From Vibrio bivalvicida (GTDB lineage: Bacteria > Pseudomonadota > Gammaproteobacteria > Enterobacterales > Vibrionaceae): 64,000 bases of DNA. Below the pieces are notes generated by a model that worked only from the letters and a program-made list of their open reading frames with translations, was not told the DNA's origin and made no database searches. Below are positions 1 to 12,736 of this stretch, piece after piece. Each line of letters starts with the position of its first letter. The stretch's first letter is position 1. A program made the position numbers and the translations under genes. The stretch covers positions 168,241 to 232,240 of the forward strand of contig NZ_LLEI02000053.1 of the NCBI RefSeq assembly GCF_001399455.2, given 5' to 3'.

Positions 1-1
1 G

Positions 2-3100
<3,099 letters not shown>

Positions 3101-3114
3101 GTAACCTCGTTCTA

Positions 3115-3144
3115 CAAGGGGGCAGTTTAGCCCCCTTGTTTTTT
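3115..3144 (+). terminator. Rho-independent terminator after fimV
   Basis: A perfect 9-bp stem CAAGGGGGC/GCCCCCTTG with a 6-base loop is followed at once by six T residues. It sits 14 bp after the fimV stop and before truA. Confidence 0.9.
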
Positions 3145-3198
3145 GGTATATACTTCTGCCCCCATTATTCGGCCCAAAATTTCAACGAGAACACCCTG

Positions 3199-3993
3199 AT
3201 GAGAATTGCTTTAGGTATTGAATACAACGGTACTCAGTATTTTGGTTGGCAGCGCCAACGAGAAGTTAAAAGCGTACAAGAGAAGCTAGAACACGCGTTG
3301 AGCATCGTTGCAAACCATCCTATCGAAGTCCAATGTGCTGGACGTACAGACGCAGGCGTACATGGTACGGGCCAGGTTGTTCATTTCGACACCACAGCAA
3401 CACGCAAAATGGTCGCTTGGACGATGGGAGCCAATGCTAACTTGCCTGATGATATCGCCGTACGCTGGGCTAAAGAAGTGCCAGAAGCCTTTCACGCCCG
3501 TTTTTCTGCCACAGCGCGTCGTTACCGCTACATCATTTTTAATAGTGCATTACGACCAGGAATTCTTTCTTCGGGTGTCAGCCACTACCACGGCGACCTT
3601 GACGAAAAGAAGATGCACCAAGCAGCGCAATACCTGCTGGGAGAAAATGACTTCACTTCTTTTAGAGCTACTCACTGTCAATCACGTAGTCCGTGGCGCA
3701 ATATGATGCACATCAACGTGACTCGTCATAATCAGTATGTGGTGATCGATATTAAAGCCAATGCATTTGTTCATCATATGGTTCGTAATATCACGGGTAG
3801 TCTGATTTGTGTTGGCCGTGGTGATCAAAACCCAGAGTGGATAAAAGAGCTATTAGAGATCAAAGATCGCAAGCAGGCTGGGGCAACGGCAAAGGCAGCA
3901 GGTTTGTACCTAGTTGATGTTGATTATCCTGAAGAATTCCAATTGCCAAGAGTGCCGATTGGGCCACTATTTTTGCCAGACAATTTGAACTAA
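3199..3993 (+). CDS. truA: tRNA pseudouridine(38-40) synthase TruA
   Basis: Converts U38, U39 and U40 of the tRNA anticodon stem to pseudouridine. The product is 264 residues, close to the usual 270. The catalytic motif GRTDAGVH places the nucleophilic Asp at residue 51, and the N-terminal [17 protein letters not shown] is typical of the family. The frame is open further upstream (to 3136), but that extension runs through the region just after the fimV terminator and lacks family sequence, so I take the ATG at 3199. It lies between fimV and accD as in other Vibrio. Confidence 0.95.
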   Translation: MRIALGIEYNGTQYFGWQRQREVKSVQEKLEHALSIVANHPIEVQCAGRTDAGVHGTGQVVHFDTTATRKMVAWTMGANANLPDDIAVRWAKEVPEAFHARFSATARRYRYIIFNSALRPGILSSGVSHYHGDLDEKKMHQAAQYLLGENDFTSFRATHCQSRSPWRNMMHINVTRHNQYVVIDIKANAFVHHMVRNITGSLICVGRGDQNPEWIKELLEIKDRKQAGATAKAAGLYLVDVDYPEEFQLPRVPIGPLFLPDNLN

Positions 3994-4168
3994 TACGTGG
4001 TAAATTGTCGAACTAATCAGGTTTTTAGTGTGTGTGGAATTGATTCAAGAAATAGGTACAACCAGTTTTTTGTCTACACTTGGCATTTAATATGCTTTAA
4101 TCCTCACGCGTAAATTCAGAATTTGTATCCTTCGCTTTAAGCGCGGGAGTAGAGAGAAAAGGTCTTCC

Positions 4169-5095
4169 ATGAGTTGGCTTGAAAAGATTTTAGAAAAAAG
4201 CAATATCGTTAGTTCACGTAAAGCGTCAATCCCTGAAGGGGTTTGGACAAAATGTACTTCATGTGAACAGGTGCTTTACCACGCTGAACTAGAGCGTAAC
4301 CTAGAAGTATGTCCGAAATGTGACCATCATATGCGTATGAGAGCACGTCGTCGCCTTGAAACATTCCTAGACGAAGATAATCGTGTTGAGATTGCCGACG
4401 AGCTTGAGCCGCAAGATAAGCTGAAGTTTAGAGATTCAAAGAAATACAAAGATCGTATTTCTGCGGCTCAGAAAAATAGTGGCGAGAAAGACGCGCTAGT
4501 TGTAATGAAAGGTGAGCTACTTGGTCAGCCTATCGTTGCCTGTGCATTCGACTTCTCTTTCATGGGCGGTTCAATGGGCTCTGTTGTTGGTGCTCGCTTC
4601 GTTCGTGCAGCTGAAGCAGCGATGGAAGCCAACTGTGGTCTAGTGTGCTTCTCTGCAAGTGGTGGTGCACGTATGCAAGAGGCGTTGATGTCTCTTATGC
4701 AAATGGCAAAAACCAGTGCTGCGCTAGAGCGTATGTCTGCCAAAGGCTTACCGTTTATTTCAGTAATGACAGACCCAACTATGGGTGGTGTTTCTGCTAG
4801 TTTAGCCATGCTTGGTGACGTCAACATTGGTGAGCCTAAAGCACTGATTGGTTTTGCAGGTCGCCGAGTTATTGAACAAACAGTACGTGAAGATCTACCG
4901 GAAGGCTTCCAACGTAGTGAGTTCCTTCTTGAGCACGGTGCGATTGACATGATCGTTGATCGTCGTGAGATGCGTCAACGTATCGGTAGCCTGATGGCGA
5001 AGATGAACAACAATCCATCACCTTTGGTGGTTTCTGTTAACGATTCGCCAAATGAAGCTGCTTATTCTGTACCAGAAGCAGACGAAAAAGGGTAA
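4169..5095 (+). CDS. accD: Acetyl-CoA carboxylase carboxyltransferase beta subunit
   Basis: Forms with AccA the carboxyltransferase half of acetyl-CoA carboxylase, moving CO2 from biotin carboxyl carrier protein to acetyl-CoA to make malonyl-CoA for fatty acid synthesis. The 308-residue product has the N-terminal four-cysteine zinc ribbon (C29, C32, C48, C51), which binds nucleic acid and is needed for catalysis in the E. coli protein. The crotonase-fold body follows with glycine-rich segments such as [12 protein letters not shown] and [13 protein letters not shown] 175-bp leader precedes it after truA. folC follows after 44 bp, as is usual in gammaproteobacteria. Confidence 0.97.
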   Translation: MSWLEKILEKSNIVSSRKASIPEGVWTKCTSCEQVLYHAELERNLEVCPKCDHHMRMRARRRLETFLDEDNRVEIADELEPQDKLKFRDSKKYKDRISAAQKNSGEKDALVVMKGELLGQPIVACAFDFSFMGGSMGSVVGARFVRAAEAAMEANCGLVCFSASGGARMQEALMSLMQMAKTSAALERMSAKGLPFISVMTDPTMGGVSASLAMLGDVNIGEPKALIGFAGRRVIEQTVREDLPEGFQRSEFLLEHGAIDMIVDRREMRQRIGSLMAKMNNNPSPLVVSVNDSPNEAAYSVPEADEKG

Positions 5096-5139
5096 AGTAG
5101 CTCACTAACAAGCAACCGCAATCAATTGGTTATAGTTAG

Positions 5140-6405
5140 ATGAGTCAAACCCAAATTCCTCAAGCCACATCTCCACTATCGATGTGGCTTGATTATTTAA
5201 CAAACATCCACACCTCTGCGATAGATCTAGGTCTAGACCGCGTCCAAGCTGTCGCTCAAACAGCCAATCTTACTAAACCTGCTGCTACTGTTATTACTGT
5301 CGCTGGTACTAACGGCAAAGGCTCTACATGTGCGCTGATGGAAGCAATTTTGCTCGATGCTGGCTACTCTGTTGGTGTCTATAGCTCACCACACCTTATT
5401 CGTTACAACGAGCGTGTCCGTATTAACGGTGAAGAGCTAAGTGATGACAAGCATGCACAAGCGTTTGATTTTGTTGAAAAACAACGCGGAGAAATAAGCT
5501 TAAGCCTATTCGAATACGGAACGCTAGCTGCACTGCGCCTTTTCCAAACAGAGAAAGTGGATATTGTTCTGCTGGAGGTCGGCTTAGGTGGTCGTCTTGA
5601 TGCGACCAACGTGGTGGATCATGATGTCTCTGTGATTACCAGCTTAGCGATTGATCATGTTGACTGGCTTGGTGACGATATTAACGTCATCGGTTTCGAA
5701 AAAGCGGGAATTTACCGTAGTGGCAAACCGGCGATTTGTGGTCAACCCAAAGCGCCATCAACCGTTGCAGCTCATGCTGATGACATTGGTGCTGAGTTCT
5801 ATGCAGTTGATATACAGTACAGCTACGAACTACAAAGTGAATCAGTTTGGCAGTGGACACATGGAAGCTACACCTTAGAAGATTTACCTGTCCCAAACTT
5901 ACCACTGCAAAACGCCGCAACGGCGCTTATGGCACTTGCGACAGCGAACTTAGACTTAAGCGACGTAAATATCGTTAATGGCCTCAAAAACGCTCAGTTA
6001 CCGGGACGTATGCAAGTTATCAGCACTAAGCCAACCATCTTGCTTGACGTTGCTCACAACCCGCACTCAGCTGAATATTTGGTTGAAAGAGTTGAACAGC
6101 AGTACCAAGGTAACAACATTCATATTGTGGTGGCTATGTTGCATGACAAAGACGTTGAAGCGACGCTAAATGCGCTAAGCCCAATCGCTGCCAATTGGTA
6201 TCCTGCTTCTCTTTCTGGTCAACGTGCGGCAAGTTCTGAGGAGCTATGTCAGTATCTTCCGTCAGGTACAACCCAGTATCCAACTCCAGTAGAAGCATTT
6301 GAAGCAGCAATGACAAACGCCAAGCCTCAAGATGTCATTCTAGTTGTTGGTTCTTTCCACACTGTGGGTGAAGTACTAGAGTATTGGCAAAACAAAGGTG
6401 AATAA
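5140..6405 (+). CDS. folC: Bifunctional dihydrofolate synthase / folylpolyglutamate synthase
   Basis: Adds glutamate to dihydropteroate and then further glutamates to folates, using ATP. The 421-residue product has the P-loop GTNGKGST at residues 56-63, followed by the SSPHL and RYNER signatures of Mur-ligase-like FolC enzymes. A later DVAHNPHSAE motif belongs to the C-terminal domain. The stop codon directly abuts the dedD start, so the two are co-translated. Confidence 0.96.
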   Translation: MSQTQIPQATSPLSMWLDYLTNIHTSAIDLGLDRVQAVAQTANLTKPAATVITVAGTNGKGSTCALMEAILLDAGYSVGVYSSPHLIRYNERVRINGEELSDDKHAQAFDFVEKQRGEISLSLFEYGTLAALRLFQTEKVDIVLLEVGLGGRLDATNVVDHDVSVITSLAIDHVDWLGDDINVIGFEKAGIYRSGKPAICGQPKAPSTVAAHADDIGAEFYAVDIQYSYELQSESVWQWTHGSYTLEDLPVPNLPLQNAATALMALATANLDLSDVNIVNGLKNAQLPGRMQVISTKPTILLDVAHNPHSAEYLVERVEQQYQGNNIHIVVAMLHDKDVEATLNALSPIAANWYPASLSGQRAASSEELCQYLPSGTTQYPTPVEAFEAAMTNAKPQDVILVVGSFHTVGEVLEYWQNKGE

Positions 6406-6945
6406 ATGGCAAGTAAATTTCAAAACCGCCTCGTTGGTACCATCATCCTTGTCGCGATAGGGATTATTGTTTTACCAGACGTGCTAGACGGCAAGAAAAC
6501 CCATTATAAAGAAGAGATCGCTAGCATTCCTCTTAAACCTGAGCTTGATAGTGAGTTAGAGAGTTTTGAAGTGTTAGATCCGGTTGATGATAGCCAAAGC
6601 TTACCTGACACACCAGTTGAGGTAACCATCTCGAGTAACGAACCAGTTGCAGAAGATAAACCATTACCAGTGGTGGTAAAAGAAGTTCCAGAGCGCAACG
6701 AGTACCAAGATAGTGCATGGATCGTTCAATTAATGGCATTAAAAAATGCCGACAACGCTAAAAATCTGGTGAAAGATCTACAAAAGCGCGGTTATCAAGC
6801 TCACACAAAACCCGAAAATGGTTTTACACGAGTCATTATTGGTCCTGATGTATCAAAGAGTAAGCTTGAGCGTCAGATCATTGAACTAGAAAAAATTACT
6901 GGTTCCAAAGGTCAGTTGCTCAAATTTAAACCACTAAATCCATAA
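6406..6945 (+). CDS. dedD: SPOR-domain cell division protein DedD
   Basis: Inner-membrane protein recruited to the septum by binding denuded peptidoglycan. The 179-residue product has one N-terminal membrane segment (about residues 9-27), an acidic, Pro-containing periplasmic linker, and a C-terminal SPOR domain (about 100-178; seen as WIVQLMALKNADNAKNLV and later FTRVIIGPD). It starts one base after the folC stop. A PurR box begins inside its stop codon region, marking the start of the next operon. Confidence 0.9.
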   Translation: MASKFQNRLVGTIILVAIGIIVLPDVLDGKKTHYKEEIASIPLKPELDSELESFEVLDPVDDSQSLPDTPVEVTISSNEPVAEDKPLPVVVKEVPERNEYQDSAWIVQLMALKNADNAKNLVKDLQKRGYQAHTKPENGFTRVIIGPDVSKSKLERQIIELEKITGSKGQLLKFKPLNP

Positions 6946-6959
6946 GAAAACGTTTGCGT
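6944..6959 (+). promoter_or_regulatory. PurR operator upstream of cvpA-purF
   Basis: AAGAAAACGTTTGCGT matches the E. coli PurR consensus ACGCAAACGTTTGCGT at 14 of 16 positions, including the CG centre. PurR represses the cvpA-purF operon in E. coli. The site overlaps the likely -35 region of the cvpA promoter. Confidence 0.82.
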
Positions 6960-6980
6960 CAGCGTTTTTTCTGTTAAAAT
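6953..6980 (+). promoter_or_regulatory. Probable cvpA-purF promoter
   Basis: A -10 element TAAAAT (6975-6980) lies 16 bp after a -35-like TTTGCG (6953-6958) that overlaps the PurR box. Transcription would start near 6987. This rules out the upstream in-frame ATG at 6979 as the cvpA start. Confidence 0.6.
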
Positions 6981-7008
6981 GCGCGCCAACTTAAGATGTA
7001 AGTACAGA

Positions 7009-7500
7009 ATGAATCCGTTAGATATTGTCATTTTAGGTGTGATCGGCCTGTCGGCTTTGATCAGTTTAGTTCGTGGCTTCGCTAAAGAAGCGTTGTCATT
7101 GGTGATTTGGTTTGGGGCGTTTTTTATCGCGAGTCAGTACTACGCGAAGCTAGCGGTCTACTTTACCAATATCCAAGATGAGATGGTTCGTAATGGAGCC
7201 GCGATCGCAGCCTTGTTTATTGCAACCTTAGTTGTGGGTGCTCTCGTTAACTACGTGATCTCTCAGCTAGTGCAGAAAACAGGCTTGTCGGGAACAGACA
7301 GAGTATTAGGCATCGTCTTTGGCGGTTTGCGTGGTGTTCTAATTGTTTCTGCCGGACTATTTTTTATGGATGCGTTTACTTCGTTTCCAGATTCACAGTG
7401 GTGGAAAGGTTCTCAATTGGTGCCGGAATTTAGCCGCGTCATTGCCCCTTTCTTCGAACACTTACAAGCAACATCTAGTTTCTTATCTGGCGCGCTATAA
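7009..7500 (+). CDS. cvpA: CvpA family inner-membrane protein
   Basis: Four-helix inner-membrane protein of 163 residues. It is linked by name to colicin V production and is needed for envelope homeostasis in several enteric bacteria. The sequence begins MNPLDIVILGVIGLSALISLVRGF, the family hallmark with the conserved RGF after helix 1, and three more hydrophobic segments follow. I chose the ATG at 7009 because the earlier ATG at 6979 falls in the promoter. It is the first gene of the cvpA-purF operon, with purF 34 bp downstream. Confidence 0.92.
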   Translation: MNPLDIVILGVIGLSALISLVRGFAKEALSLVIWFGAFFIASQYYAKLAVYFTNIQDEMVRNGAAIAALFIATLVVGALVNYVISQLVQKTGLSGTDRVLGIVFGGLRGVLIVSAGLFFMDAFTSFPDSQWWKGSQLVPEFSRVIAPFFEHLQATSSFLSGAL

Positions 7501-7534
7501 CGCGCCAGTCATTGTCAAAATCGAGGGTTAGGAC

Positions 7535-9049
7535 ATGTGTGGTATTGTTGGAATCGTGGGCACTTCGCCTGTAAACCAGTCTATCTATGATGCATTGACG
7601 GTATTGCAGCACCGTGGCCAAGATGCCGCGGGTATTTGTACCATAGAAAGCAATCGTTTTCGTCTGAGAAAAGCGAACGGTTTGGTGAAGGATGTGTTTG
7701 AAGCAAAACACATGCAAAGGCTCCAAGGCAGTGTGGGTATCGGCCATGTTCGCTACCCTACCGCGGGCAGTGCAAGCTCTTCTGAGGCTCAACCATTCTA
7801 CGTAAACTCTCCATTTGGTATTACGCTTGCACACAACGGTAACCTTACCAATGCAGCTGAAGTTCGTGAGAAATTGTTCGAGAAAGATCGTCGTCACGTA
7901 AACACTACTTCAGATTCAGAAGTTCTGCTCAACGTGCTTGCCCATGAAATTGACACCGTAAAGGGGAATGTCACGGCTGAAGACGTGTTCCGCGCAGTGA
8001 CCAATGTCCATCGCACTATTCGCGGTGCTTACGCAGTTACAGCAATGATTATCGGTCATGGCATGGTGGCGTTTCGTGATCCTAACGGCATTCGCCCTCT
8101 ATGCCTAGGTAAACGCGAAGTAGCAGGTAATGTCGAATACATGGTTGCTTCAGAGTCTGTTGCTCTCGATGCTGTAGGTTTTGATTTCCTACGTGATGTT
8201 GCGCCAGGTGAAGCGATTTACGCTACATTTGATGGGCAACTTCATACTAAGCAATGTGCCGATAACCCAGCACTAAACCCATGTATTTTTGAATTTGTCT
8301 ACTTTGCTCGCCCTGATTCATTTATCGACAAAATCTCGGTATACAGTGCCCGGGTTGAAATGGGCAAAAAACTAGGTGATCGTATTCGCGACGAGTACGA
8401 GCACCTAGATATCGATGTGGTTATTCCAATTCCAGAAACTTCATGTGATATCGCGCTTCAAATTGCCCAAGCGATTGATAAACCGTACCGTCAAGGCTTT
8501 GTGAAAAACCGCTACGTAGGTCGAACCTTCATCATGCCGGGTCAGCAGCAACGTAAGAAATCGGTTCGTCGTAAGCTAAACGCGATTCGTTCTGAATTTA
8601 AAGATAAGAACGTTCTACTAGTAGATGACTCTATTGTCCGCGGAACTACCTCAGAGCAGATCATTGAGATGGCGCGTGATTCAGGTGCGAAAAAGGTATT
8701 TATGGTATCAGCAGCGCCAGAAATTCGTTTTCCGAACGTGTACGGTATTGATATGCCAAGCGCGACTGAGTTAATTGCTCATGGCCGTGACAACAATTCA
8801 ATCTGTAAGCAAATTGGTGCTGATGAGCTTATCTTCCAAACACTTGAAGACCTTGTTGATGCAGTCGGCATGGGTAACCGCGATGTCGAGAAGTTTGAGA
8901 CATCGGTATTCAGTGGCGAATACGTTACAGGCGACATCGACCAAAGCTACCTAGACTTTTTAGAATCCCTACGCAGCGACGATGCAAAAGTACAGCGTGA
9001 GCTCCAGCAAGACCTAGCTAACCTAGAGTTGCATAACGAAGGTGCTTAA
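7535..9049 (+). CDS. purF: Amidophosphoribosyltransferase
   Basis: Catalyses the first committed step of purine synthesis: PRPP plus glutamine gives phosphoribosylamine. The 504-residue product starts MCGIVGIVG, so Cys2 becomes the N-terminal nucleophile of the glutaminase domain after methionine removal. The C-terminal phosphoribosyltransferase domain carries the PRPP loop [13 protein letters not shown] near residues 360-372. It is the second gene of the PurR-controlled operon. A long perfect inverted repeat lies about 90 bp downstream. Confidence 0.97.
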   Translation: MCGIVGIVGTSPVNQSIYDALTVLQHRGQDAAGICTIESNRFRLRKANGLVKDVFEAKHMQRLQGSVGIGHVRYPTAGSASSSEAQPFYVNSPFGITLAHNGNLTNAAEVREKLFEKDRRHVNTTSDSEVLLNVLAHEIDTVKGNVTAEDVFRAVTNVHRTIRGAYAVTAMIIGHGMVAFRDPNGIRPLCLGKREVAGNVEYMVASESVALDAVGFDFLRDVAPGEAIYATFDGQLHTKQCADNPALNPCIFEFVYFARPDSFIDKISVYSARVEMGKKLGDRIRDEYEHLDIDVVIPIPETSCDIALQIAQAIDKPYRQGFVKNRYVGRTFIMPGQQQRKKSVRRKLNAIRSEFKDKNVLLVDDSIVRGTTSEQIIEMARDSGAKKVFMVSAAPEIRFPNVYGIDMPSATELIAHGRDNNSICKQIGADELIFQTLEDLVDAVGMGNRDVEKFETSVFSGEYVTGDIDQSYLDFLESLRSDDAKVQRELQQDLANLELHNEGA

Positions 9050-9050
9050 G

Positions 9051-9101
9051 AGCGGGAACGCTGCGCTCGGGAACGGGCTTCGCCCTATGGAGCGCTTCGC
9101 T
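9051..9101. repeat. Intergenic cluster of three short hairpins
   Basis: Directly after the purF stop come three small hairpins: AGCG-GGAA-CGCT (9051-9062), GGGC-TTC-GCCC (9075-9085) and AGCG-CTT-CGCT (9091-9101). The GC-rich, gggaacg-type sequence differs from its surroundings and looks like a dispersed intergenic palindromic element. Only one copy is visible here, so dispersal is an inference. Confidence 0.45.
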
Positions 9102-9140
9102 GCTGGAAAGCAACCTAGTTGATGATAACTAAATTAAGCC

Positions 9141-9168
9141 CTAACGCCCCACTTAAGTGGGGCGTTAG
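9141..9168 (+). terminator. Terminator-like inverted repeat after purF
   Basis: CTAACGCCCC and GGGGCGTTAG form a perfect 10-bp stem around ACTTAAGT, itself palindromic. Only a weak T-rich stretch follows (CAGTTTGTC), so termination may be inefficient. Confidence 0.65.
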
Positions 9169-9271
9169 CAGTTTGTCACCCCTTTGACGCATTATTGGCG
9201 TTAAACTGTCGTATAAGAAATTTGGAATTATTATATGCTTTGGACATCAAACATTAGATGTTGGACGTGTG

Positions 9272-9862
9272 ATGAAGGTTAATACAAAAACAATACTCAA
9301 TGAACGTAAGTCAAGGGCATGGAGTCAACAACATTTAGCTGATGTAAGTGCTTTAAGTTTAAGAACAATTCAAAGAGTTGAGAAAGAAGGTGCAGGTTCA
9401 CCTGAAACAGTGAAGGCACTAGCGGCTTGTTTTGAATTAGATGCTAGTGAACTGCTTCTACGAGAAGAGACCAGAAGAAATTCATTCGAGATAAATATCA
9501 GAACGAAACTGGCTGCAATGTGTTCTTCAATTATCGTCATTTTTGTCAGCACGATTATGTTTTTTGTGCAGCCTACAATGGCTTCAGATATAGAAATTAG
9601 TGCGGATCAGATAGAAAGTACTGATGAAAATAACTATCAACTATTTAGTGGTAATGTAGAAATATTTGTGCCGGAAGAGATTACTTTTGAAGTCGAATCT
9701 GATGAACTTTGGGGGACCGAAGCAGCTTCAGTTGTCACGGGGAGTGTGAAGGTAGTACTAGATGAAGCTACGTTGGTAGTAGGTGATGGTGTGATCATCA
9801 AAGTCGACAAAGGTATAAAAATAACTACAGATTACGCCGAACTGCGCCCTTTACCGCTATGA
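9272..9862 (+). CDS. XRE-type HTH - transmembrane - LptA/OstA-like fusion protein
   Basis: Function unknown. The 196-residue product has three parts. Residues 6-62 form an XRE helix-turn-helix domain (LNERKSRAWSQQHLADVS, then LRTIQRVEKEG). Residues 80-99 form a hydrophobic membrane segment. Residues 104-196 are a beta-rich periplasmic part whose pattern IEISADQIES...FSGNVEI resembles the repeat of LptA/OstA lipopolysaccharide-transport proteins. The layout suggests a membrane-bound transcription factor with a cytoplasmic DNA-binding head. The ligand or partner is not known. I chose the ATG at 9272; a GTG overlaps just upstream at 9269. It stands alone between purF and the oppositely oriented znuB. 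Confidence 0.7.
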   Translation: MKVNTKTILNERKSRAWSQQHLADVSALSLRTIQRVEKEGAGSPETVKALAACFELDASELLLREETRRNSFEINIRTKLAAMCSSIIVIFVSTIMFFVQPTMASDIEISADQIESTDENNYQLFSGNVEIFVPEEITFEVESDELWGTEAASVVTGSVKVVLDEATLVVGDGVIIKVDKGIKITTDYAELRPLPL

Positions 9863-9953
9863 TAGAAAACTGCTAACGAAAGCTTAAAGTTTCAAGATCC
9901 TCTTTCTAATCTGGCCAAAATTGTTAGAGCTATAATCTAAAATATTCCTGTCC

Positions 9954-10007
9954 AAAAATAAAAAGAGCTGGCGTAGAACGCCAACCCTCCAAAACTGTTC
10001 CAGCTCT
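9954..10007 (-). terminator. Terminator of the znuCB operon
   Basis: On the minus strand AGAGCTGG/CCAGCTCT (10000-10007 with 9964-9971) closes a structure that holds an inner hairpin TGGCG/CGCCA (9969-9973 with 9979-9983). A T-rich run follows (A-rich on the plus strand, 9954-9964). It begins next to the znuB stop. Confidence 0.7.
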
Positions 10008-10793
10008 CTAGCTCTTAACCCGATACATCTGACTCAGCATAAACATCGCTGTCGCGCTAATTACTACTGATGGGCCGGCAGGTGTGTCGTAGTGCCAAGA
10101 CATGCTCAAACCAAGTAGAACAGCAATTGCACCAATGACAGAGGCGAGTATCGCCATTTGTTCCGGCGCTTTGGCGAAGCGGCGTGCGGTTGCTGCTGGG
10201 ATGATCAGTAGTGACGTCATAATCAGAGCACCAACGAACTTCATACCAATGGCGATGACAAGGCCGACCATAAGCATTAGGATTAGGCGCATCAGATCAA
10301 CGTTATGGCCTTCTACGGCTGCTAGATCTTCATTTACTGTGGTAGACAAAAGTGAGCGCCAGAATAAGGTCAGCACTGCTGAAACAACTGCCACACCAAT
10401 ATAGATATATACGAGATCTTCTGGCGTTACTGCTAACAAGTCGCCAAATAGATAACTCATTAGGTCAATACGCACGTTATCAAGAAAGCTTACTGCCACT
10501 AAACCTAGCGATAGGGCGCTGTGTGCAAGAATACCTAATAAAGTATCGGTCGCGACTAACTGTTGTTTTTGTAACGTCACTAAGATAACCGCTAACGCTA
10601 AGCAACAAACAGTCAATGCGAGATACAGGTTAATATCGAATAAGAAACCGAGCGCGAGCCCCATTAGAGAAGCGTGAGCTAGCGTATCACCAAAGTAGGC
10701 CATACGGCGCCAGACAACAAATGAACCCAAAGGGCCGGCGATTAATGCGATACCTAAGCCCGCTAATATTGAAGGTAGCAAAAACTCAATCAT
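10008..10793 (-). CDS. znuB: Zinc ABC transporter permease ZnuB
   Basis: Membrane channel of the high-affinity zinc importer ZnuABC. The 261-residue product is hydrophobic throughout with several membrane helices typical of the ABC-3 permease family, and starts [20 protein letters not shown]. The frame is open upstream to 10835, but that extension lies inside znuC and lacks family sequence, so I choose the ATG ending at 10793. It overlaps the znuC stop by 8 bp, which implies translational coupling. Expression should follow the Zur box upstream of znuC. Confidence 0.95.
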   Translation of the reverse strand: MIEFLLPSILAGLGIALIAGPLGSFVVWRRMAYFGDTLAHASLMGLALGFLFDINLYLALTVCCLALAVILVTLQKQQLVATDTLLGILAHSALSLGLVAVSFLDNVRIDLMSYLFGDLLAVTPEDLVYIYIGVAVVSAVLTLFWRSLLSTTVNEDLAAVEGHNVDLMRLILMLMVGLVIAIGMKFVGALIMTSLLIIPAATARRFAKAPEQMAILASVIGAIAVLLGLSMSWHYDTPAGPSVVISATAMFMLSQMYRVKS

Positions 10794-11571
10794 GATGATG
10801 GCCGTGAGAATGGTTTGAACAGATTTCTGCATCACCGTCGACGGGCTCTCCGGCTAAGTCATGATGGTGATGGTTGTGTTTATGGTGATAGAAGGCAAAT
10901 GGCTGCTGATGCGTATGACCGAATAGTGCTATATAGCTTGGGTGCTGTGCGATTTCTGCAGGTGCACCAGAACAGCATACATGGTGATTGATACACACTA
11001 CGTCATCGGTTTTTGCCATCACGAGGTGTAGGTCGTGTGAAACCATAAATACAGCACAGTTGAAGCGATGACGAATCGTGTCGATTAGCTCGTAGAGATC
11101 AATTTGCCCTTGAACATCGACACCTTGCGCAGGCTCATCTAGCACCAATAAATCAGGACGTTGTAGAAGTGCACGCGCAAGAAGTACTCTTTGGTTCTCG
11201 CCACCCGAAAGAGAGTGCATGTTACTCTTGAATAGGTGTTCTGCTCCAACGAGTTTAAGCGCATCATTCAGTTCTTGTTTACTGTATTTGCCCGCCAAAC
11301 GCAGAAATCTTTCTACATTCAGGGGCAGCGAGTCATTGAGCCTAAGTTTTTGTGGCACATAACCAATCTTGACACCTTTGGTCTTGGTCACTTTACCGTT
11401 ATAGTCTTTCAATAACCCAAGAAGCACCTTGACTAAAGTAGATTTACCCGCCCCGTTTGGGCCAATCAAAGTGGTAATTTCACCTCTATTGAGGCGTAGA
11501 GATATATTGTCGAGTACTTTGCGTTCACCAAATTGAACGTTAATACTATTGAGTTCGACTAGAGCCGACAT
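10786..11571 (-). CDS. znuC: Zinc ABC transporter ATP-binding protein ZnuC
   Basis: ATPase that drives zinc import through ZnuB. The 261-residue product has Walker [10 protein letters not shown] (about 38-46), the ABC signature [16 protein letters not shown] and Walker [13 protein letters not shown]. The last 45 or so residues are very His-rich ([10 protein letters not shown], then HSHGHHHD), suggesting metal binding or sensing on the cytoplasmic side. It is first in the minus-strand znuCB operon and diverges from znuA. Confidence 0.96.
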   Translation of the reverse strand: MSALVELNSINVQFGERKVLDNISLRLNRGEITTLIGPNGAGKSTLVKVLLGLLKDYNGKVTKTKGVKIGYVPQKLRLNDSLPLNVERFLRLAGKYSKQELNDALKLVGAEHLFKSNMHSLSGGENQRVLLARALLQRPDLLVLDEPAQGVDVQGQIDLYELIDTIRHRFNCAVFMVSHDLHLVMAKTDDVVCINHHVCCSGAPAEIAQHPSYIALFGHTHQQPFAFYHHKHNHHHHDLAGEPVDGDAEICSNHSHGHHHD

Positions 11572-11596
11572 GAATGGAACTCATTTGCAATTGACT

Positions 11597-11615
11597 AATG
11601 TTATAATGTAACATT
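11597..11615. promoter_or_regulatory. Zur operator between znuC and znuA
   Basis: AATGTTATAATGTAACATT is a near-perfect palindrome matching the gammaproteobacterial Zur box core (ATGTTATAnTATAACAT type). It contains a -10-like TATAAT and lies between the divergent znuC and znuA starts, so zinc-loaded Zur could repress both. Confidence 0.85.
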
Positions 11616-11651
11616 TATTCACTCTTTTAACCAGTCGGTAATCACCAATCT

Positions 11652-12530
11652 ATGAAACGTTTTCTAATGGCTTGTGCAATTGTTGTTGCAAGCCCGTCTT
11701 TTGCTCAAGCATCAGAGGTTTTAACTAGCATCAAGCCAATTCAGCTCATCACGGTTGAGTTGACAAAAAATATCTCACAACCTGATGTACTCCTTGGTTC
11801 AAACACCTCACCTCATGACTACGCATTACGCCCTTCAGACGTAAAACGCCTGCGAAATGCGGATCTCGTTGTTTGGTATGGTAATGATTTAGAACCGTTT
11901 TTAACTAAAGTTCTTAAAGACCAAGACAATGTACTGACATTGAGTGATATCAATGGCTTAGAGTTGCGTGAGTTTGCTGGTGGTCATCACGATCACCATG
12001 ATCATGACCATGGTTCTCACGATCCGCACTTTTGGTTAGGTTATAAACCGACTATGCAAGTTGCTGAAGCGATCACGCAAAAACTTGTTGGGTTAGATGT
12101 GACCAACAAAGCTGAGTACGTAAAAAATCTAGAAGCGTTTAAGCAGAAGTTAACCGAACAGAAAGCGGCAATAACTAAACAGTTAGCGCCAGTTGCCGAT
12201 GCTGGCTACTATGTCTTCCATGATGCTTACGGTTACTTTGAGCAAGATTTCCCACTTAATCATCTCGGTTATTTTACGGTGAGCCCTGAACGCAAACCAG
12301 GGGCCAAAACACTGATCGCTATTCGTAAAACGTTAGCGGCAGAAAAAGCGCGATGTGTTTTTTCAGAGCCACAATTTACTCCTGCGGTTGTAGAGTCTGT
12401 CATTCGAGGTAGCAAAGTCAAAACAGGTGTACTGGACCCGCTGGGGATAGAAGTAGAAGCCGTTGTTGGCGGATACTTTGAATTCAAACAGAATCTTGCT
12501 GATAGCTTTAGTCGTTGCTTGGTGCATTAA
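11652..12530 (+). CDS. znuA: Periplasmic zinc-binding protein ZnuA
   Basis: Captures zinc in the periplasm and delivers it to ZnuB. The 292-residue product has a signal peptide ending near residue 20 (SFAQA). It also has the SPHDY metal-site histidine (H55), a His/Asp-rich flexible loop at about 111-123 (GHHDHHDHDHGSH) typical of zinc-specific cluster A-I binding proteins, and DPHFW after it. Regulation by the adjacent Zur box is expected. A 15-bp perfect stem follows the stop. Confidence 0.96.
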   Translation: MKRFLMACAIVVASPSFAQASEVLTSIKPIQLITVELTKNISQPDVLLGSNTSPHDYALRPSDVKRLRNADLVVWYGNDLEPFLTKVLKDQDNVLTLSDINGLELREFAGGHHDHHDHDHGSHDPHFWLGYKPTMQVAEAITQKLVGLDVTNKAEYVKNLEAFKQKLTEQKAAITKQLAPVADAGYYVFHDAYGYFEQDFPLNHLGYFTVSPERKPGAKTLIAIRKTLAAEKARCVFSEPQFTPAVVESVIRGSKVKTGVLDPLGIEVEAVVGGYFEFKQNLADSFSRCLVH

Positions 12531-12536
12531 CGTGAT

Positions 12537-12570
12537 ATTCAGCCAAAGACTCTCGAGTCTTTGGCTGAAT
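12537..12570 (+). terminator. Inverted repeat after znuA
   Basis: A perfect 15-bp stem ATTCAGCCAAAGACT/AGTCTTTGGCTGAAT with a 4-base loop CTCG starts 6 bp after the znuA stop. No T-run follows on either side, so it may be a barrier or processing hairpin rather than an efficient terminator. Confidence 0.6.
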
Positions 12571-12736
12571 ACCTATCTGTGAACTGATCGAAAAAGTCGT
12601 CAACTAATTCTCTTCCTTACTTGTTAATCCCGCTATTTACTAGATAATTATTACCACAAAATAACAATAGAGCCTGCCAAGGTTCAGAATCGCGCACGAT
12701 TGGTAACTTTCATTTGCTGCTAGGGATCGGATTATC

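Noticed and set aside
6947-6970. Terminator-like AAAACG/CGTTTT pair between dedD and cvpA
   Set aside because: The stem is mostly A-T, and the bases are better explained by the PurR box and the cvpA promoter.
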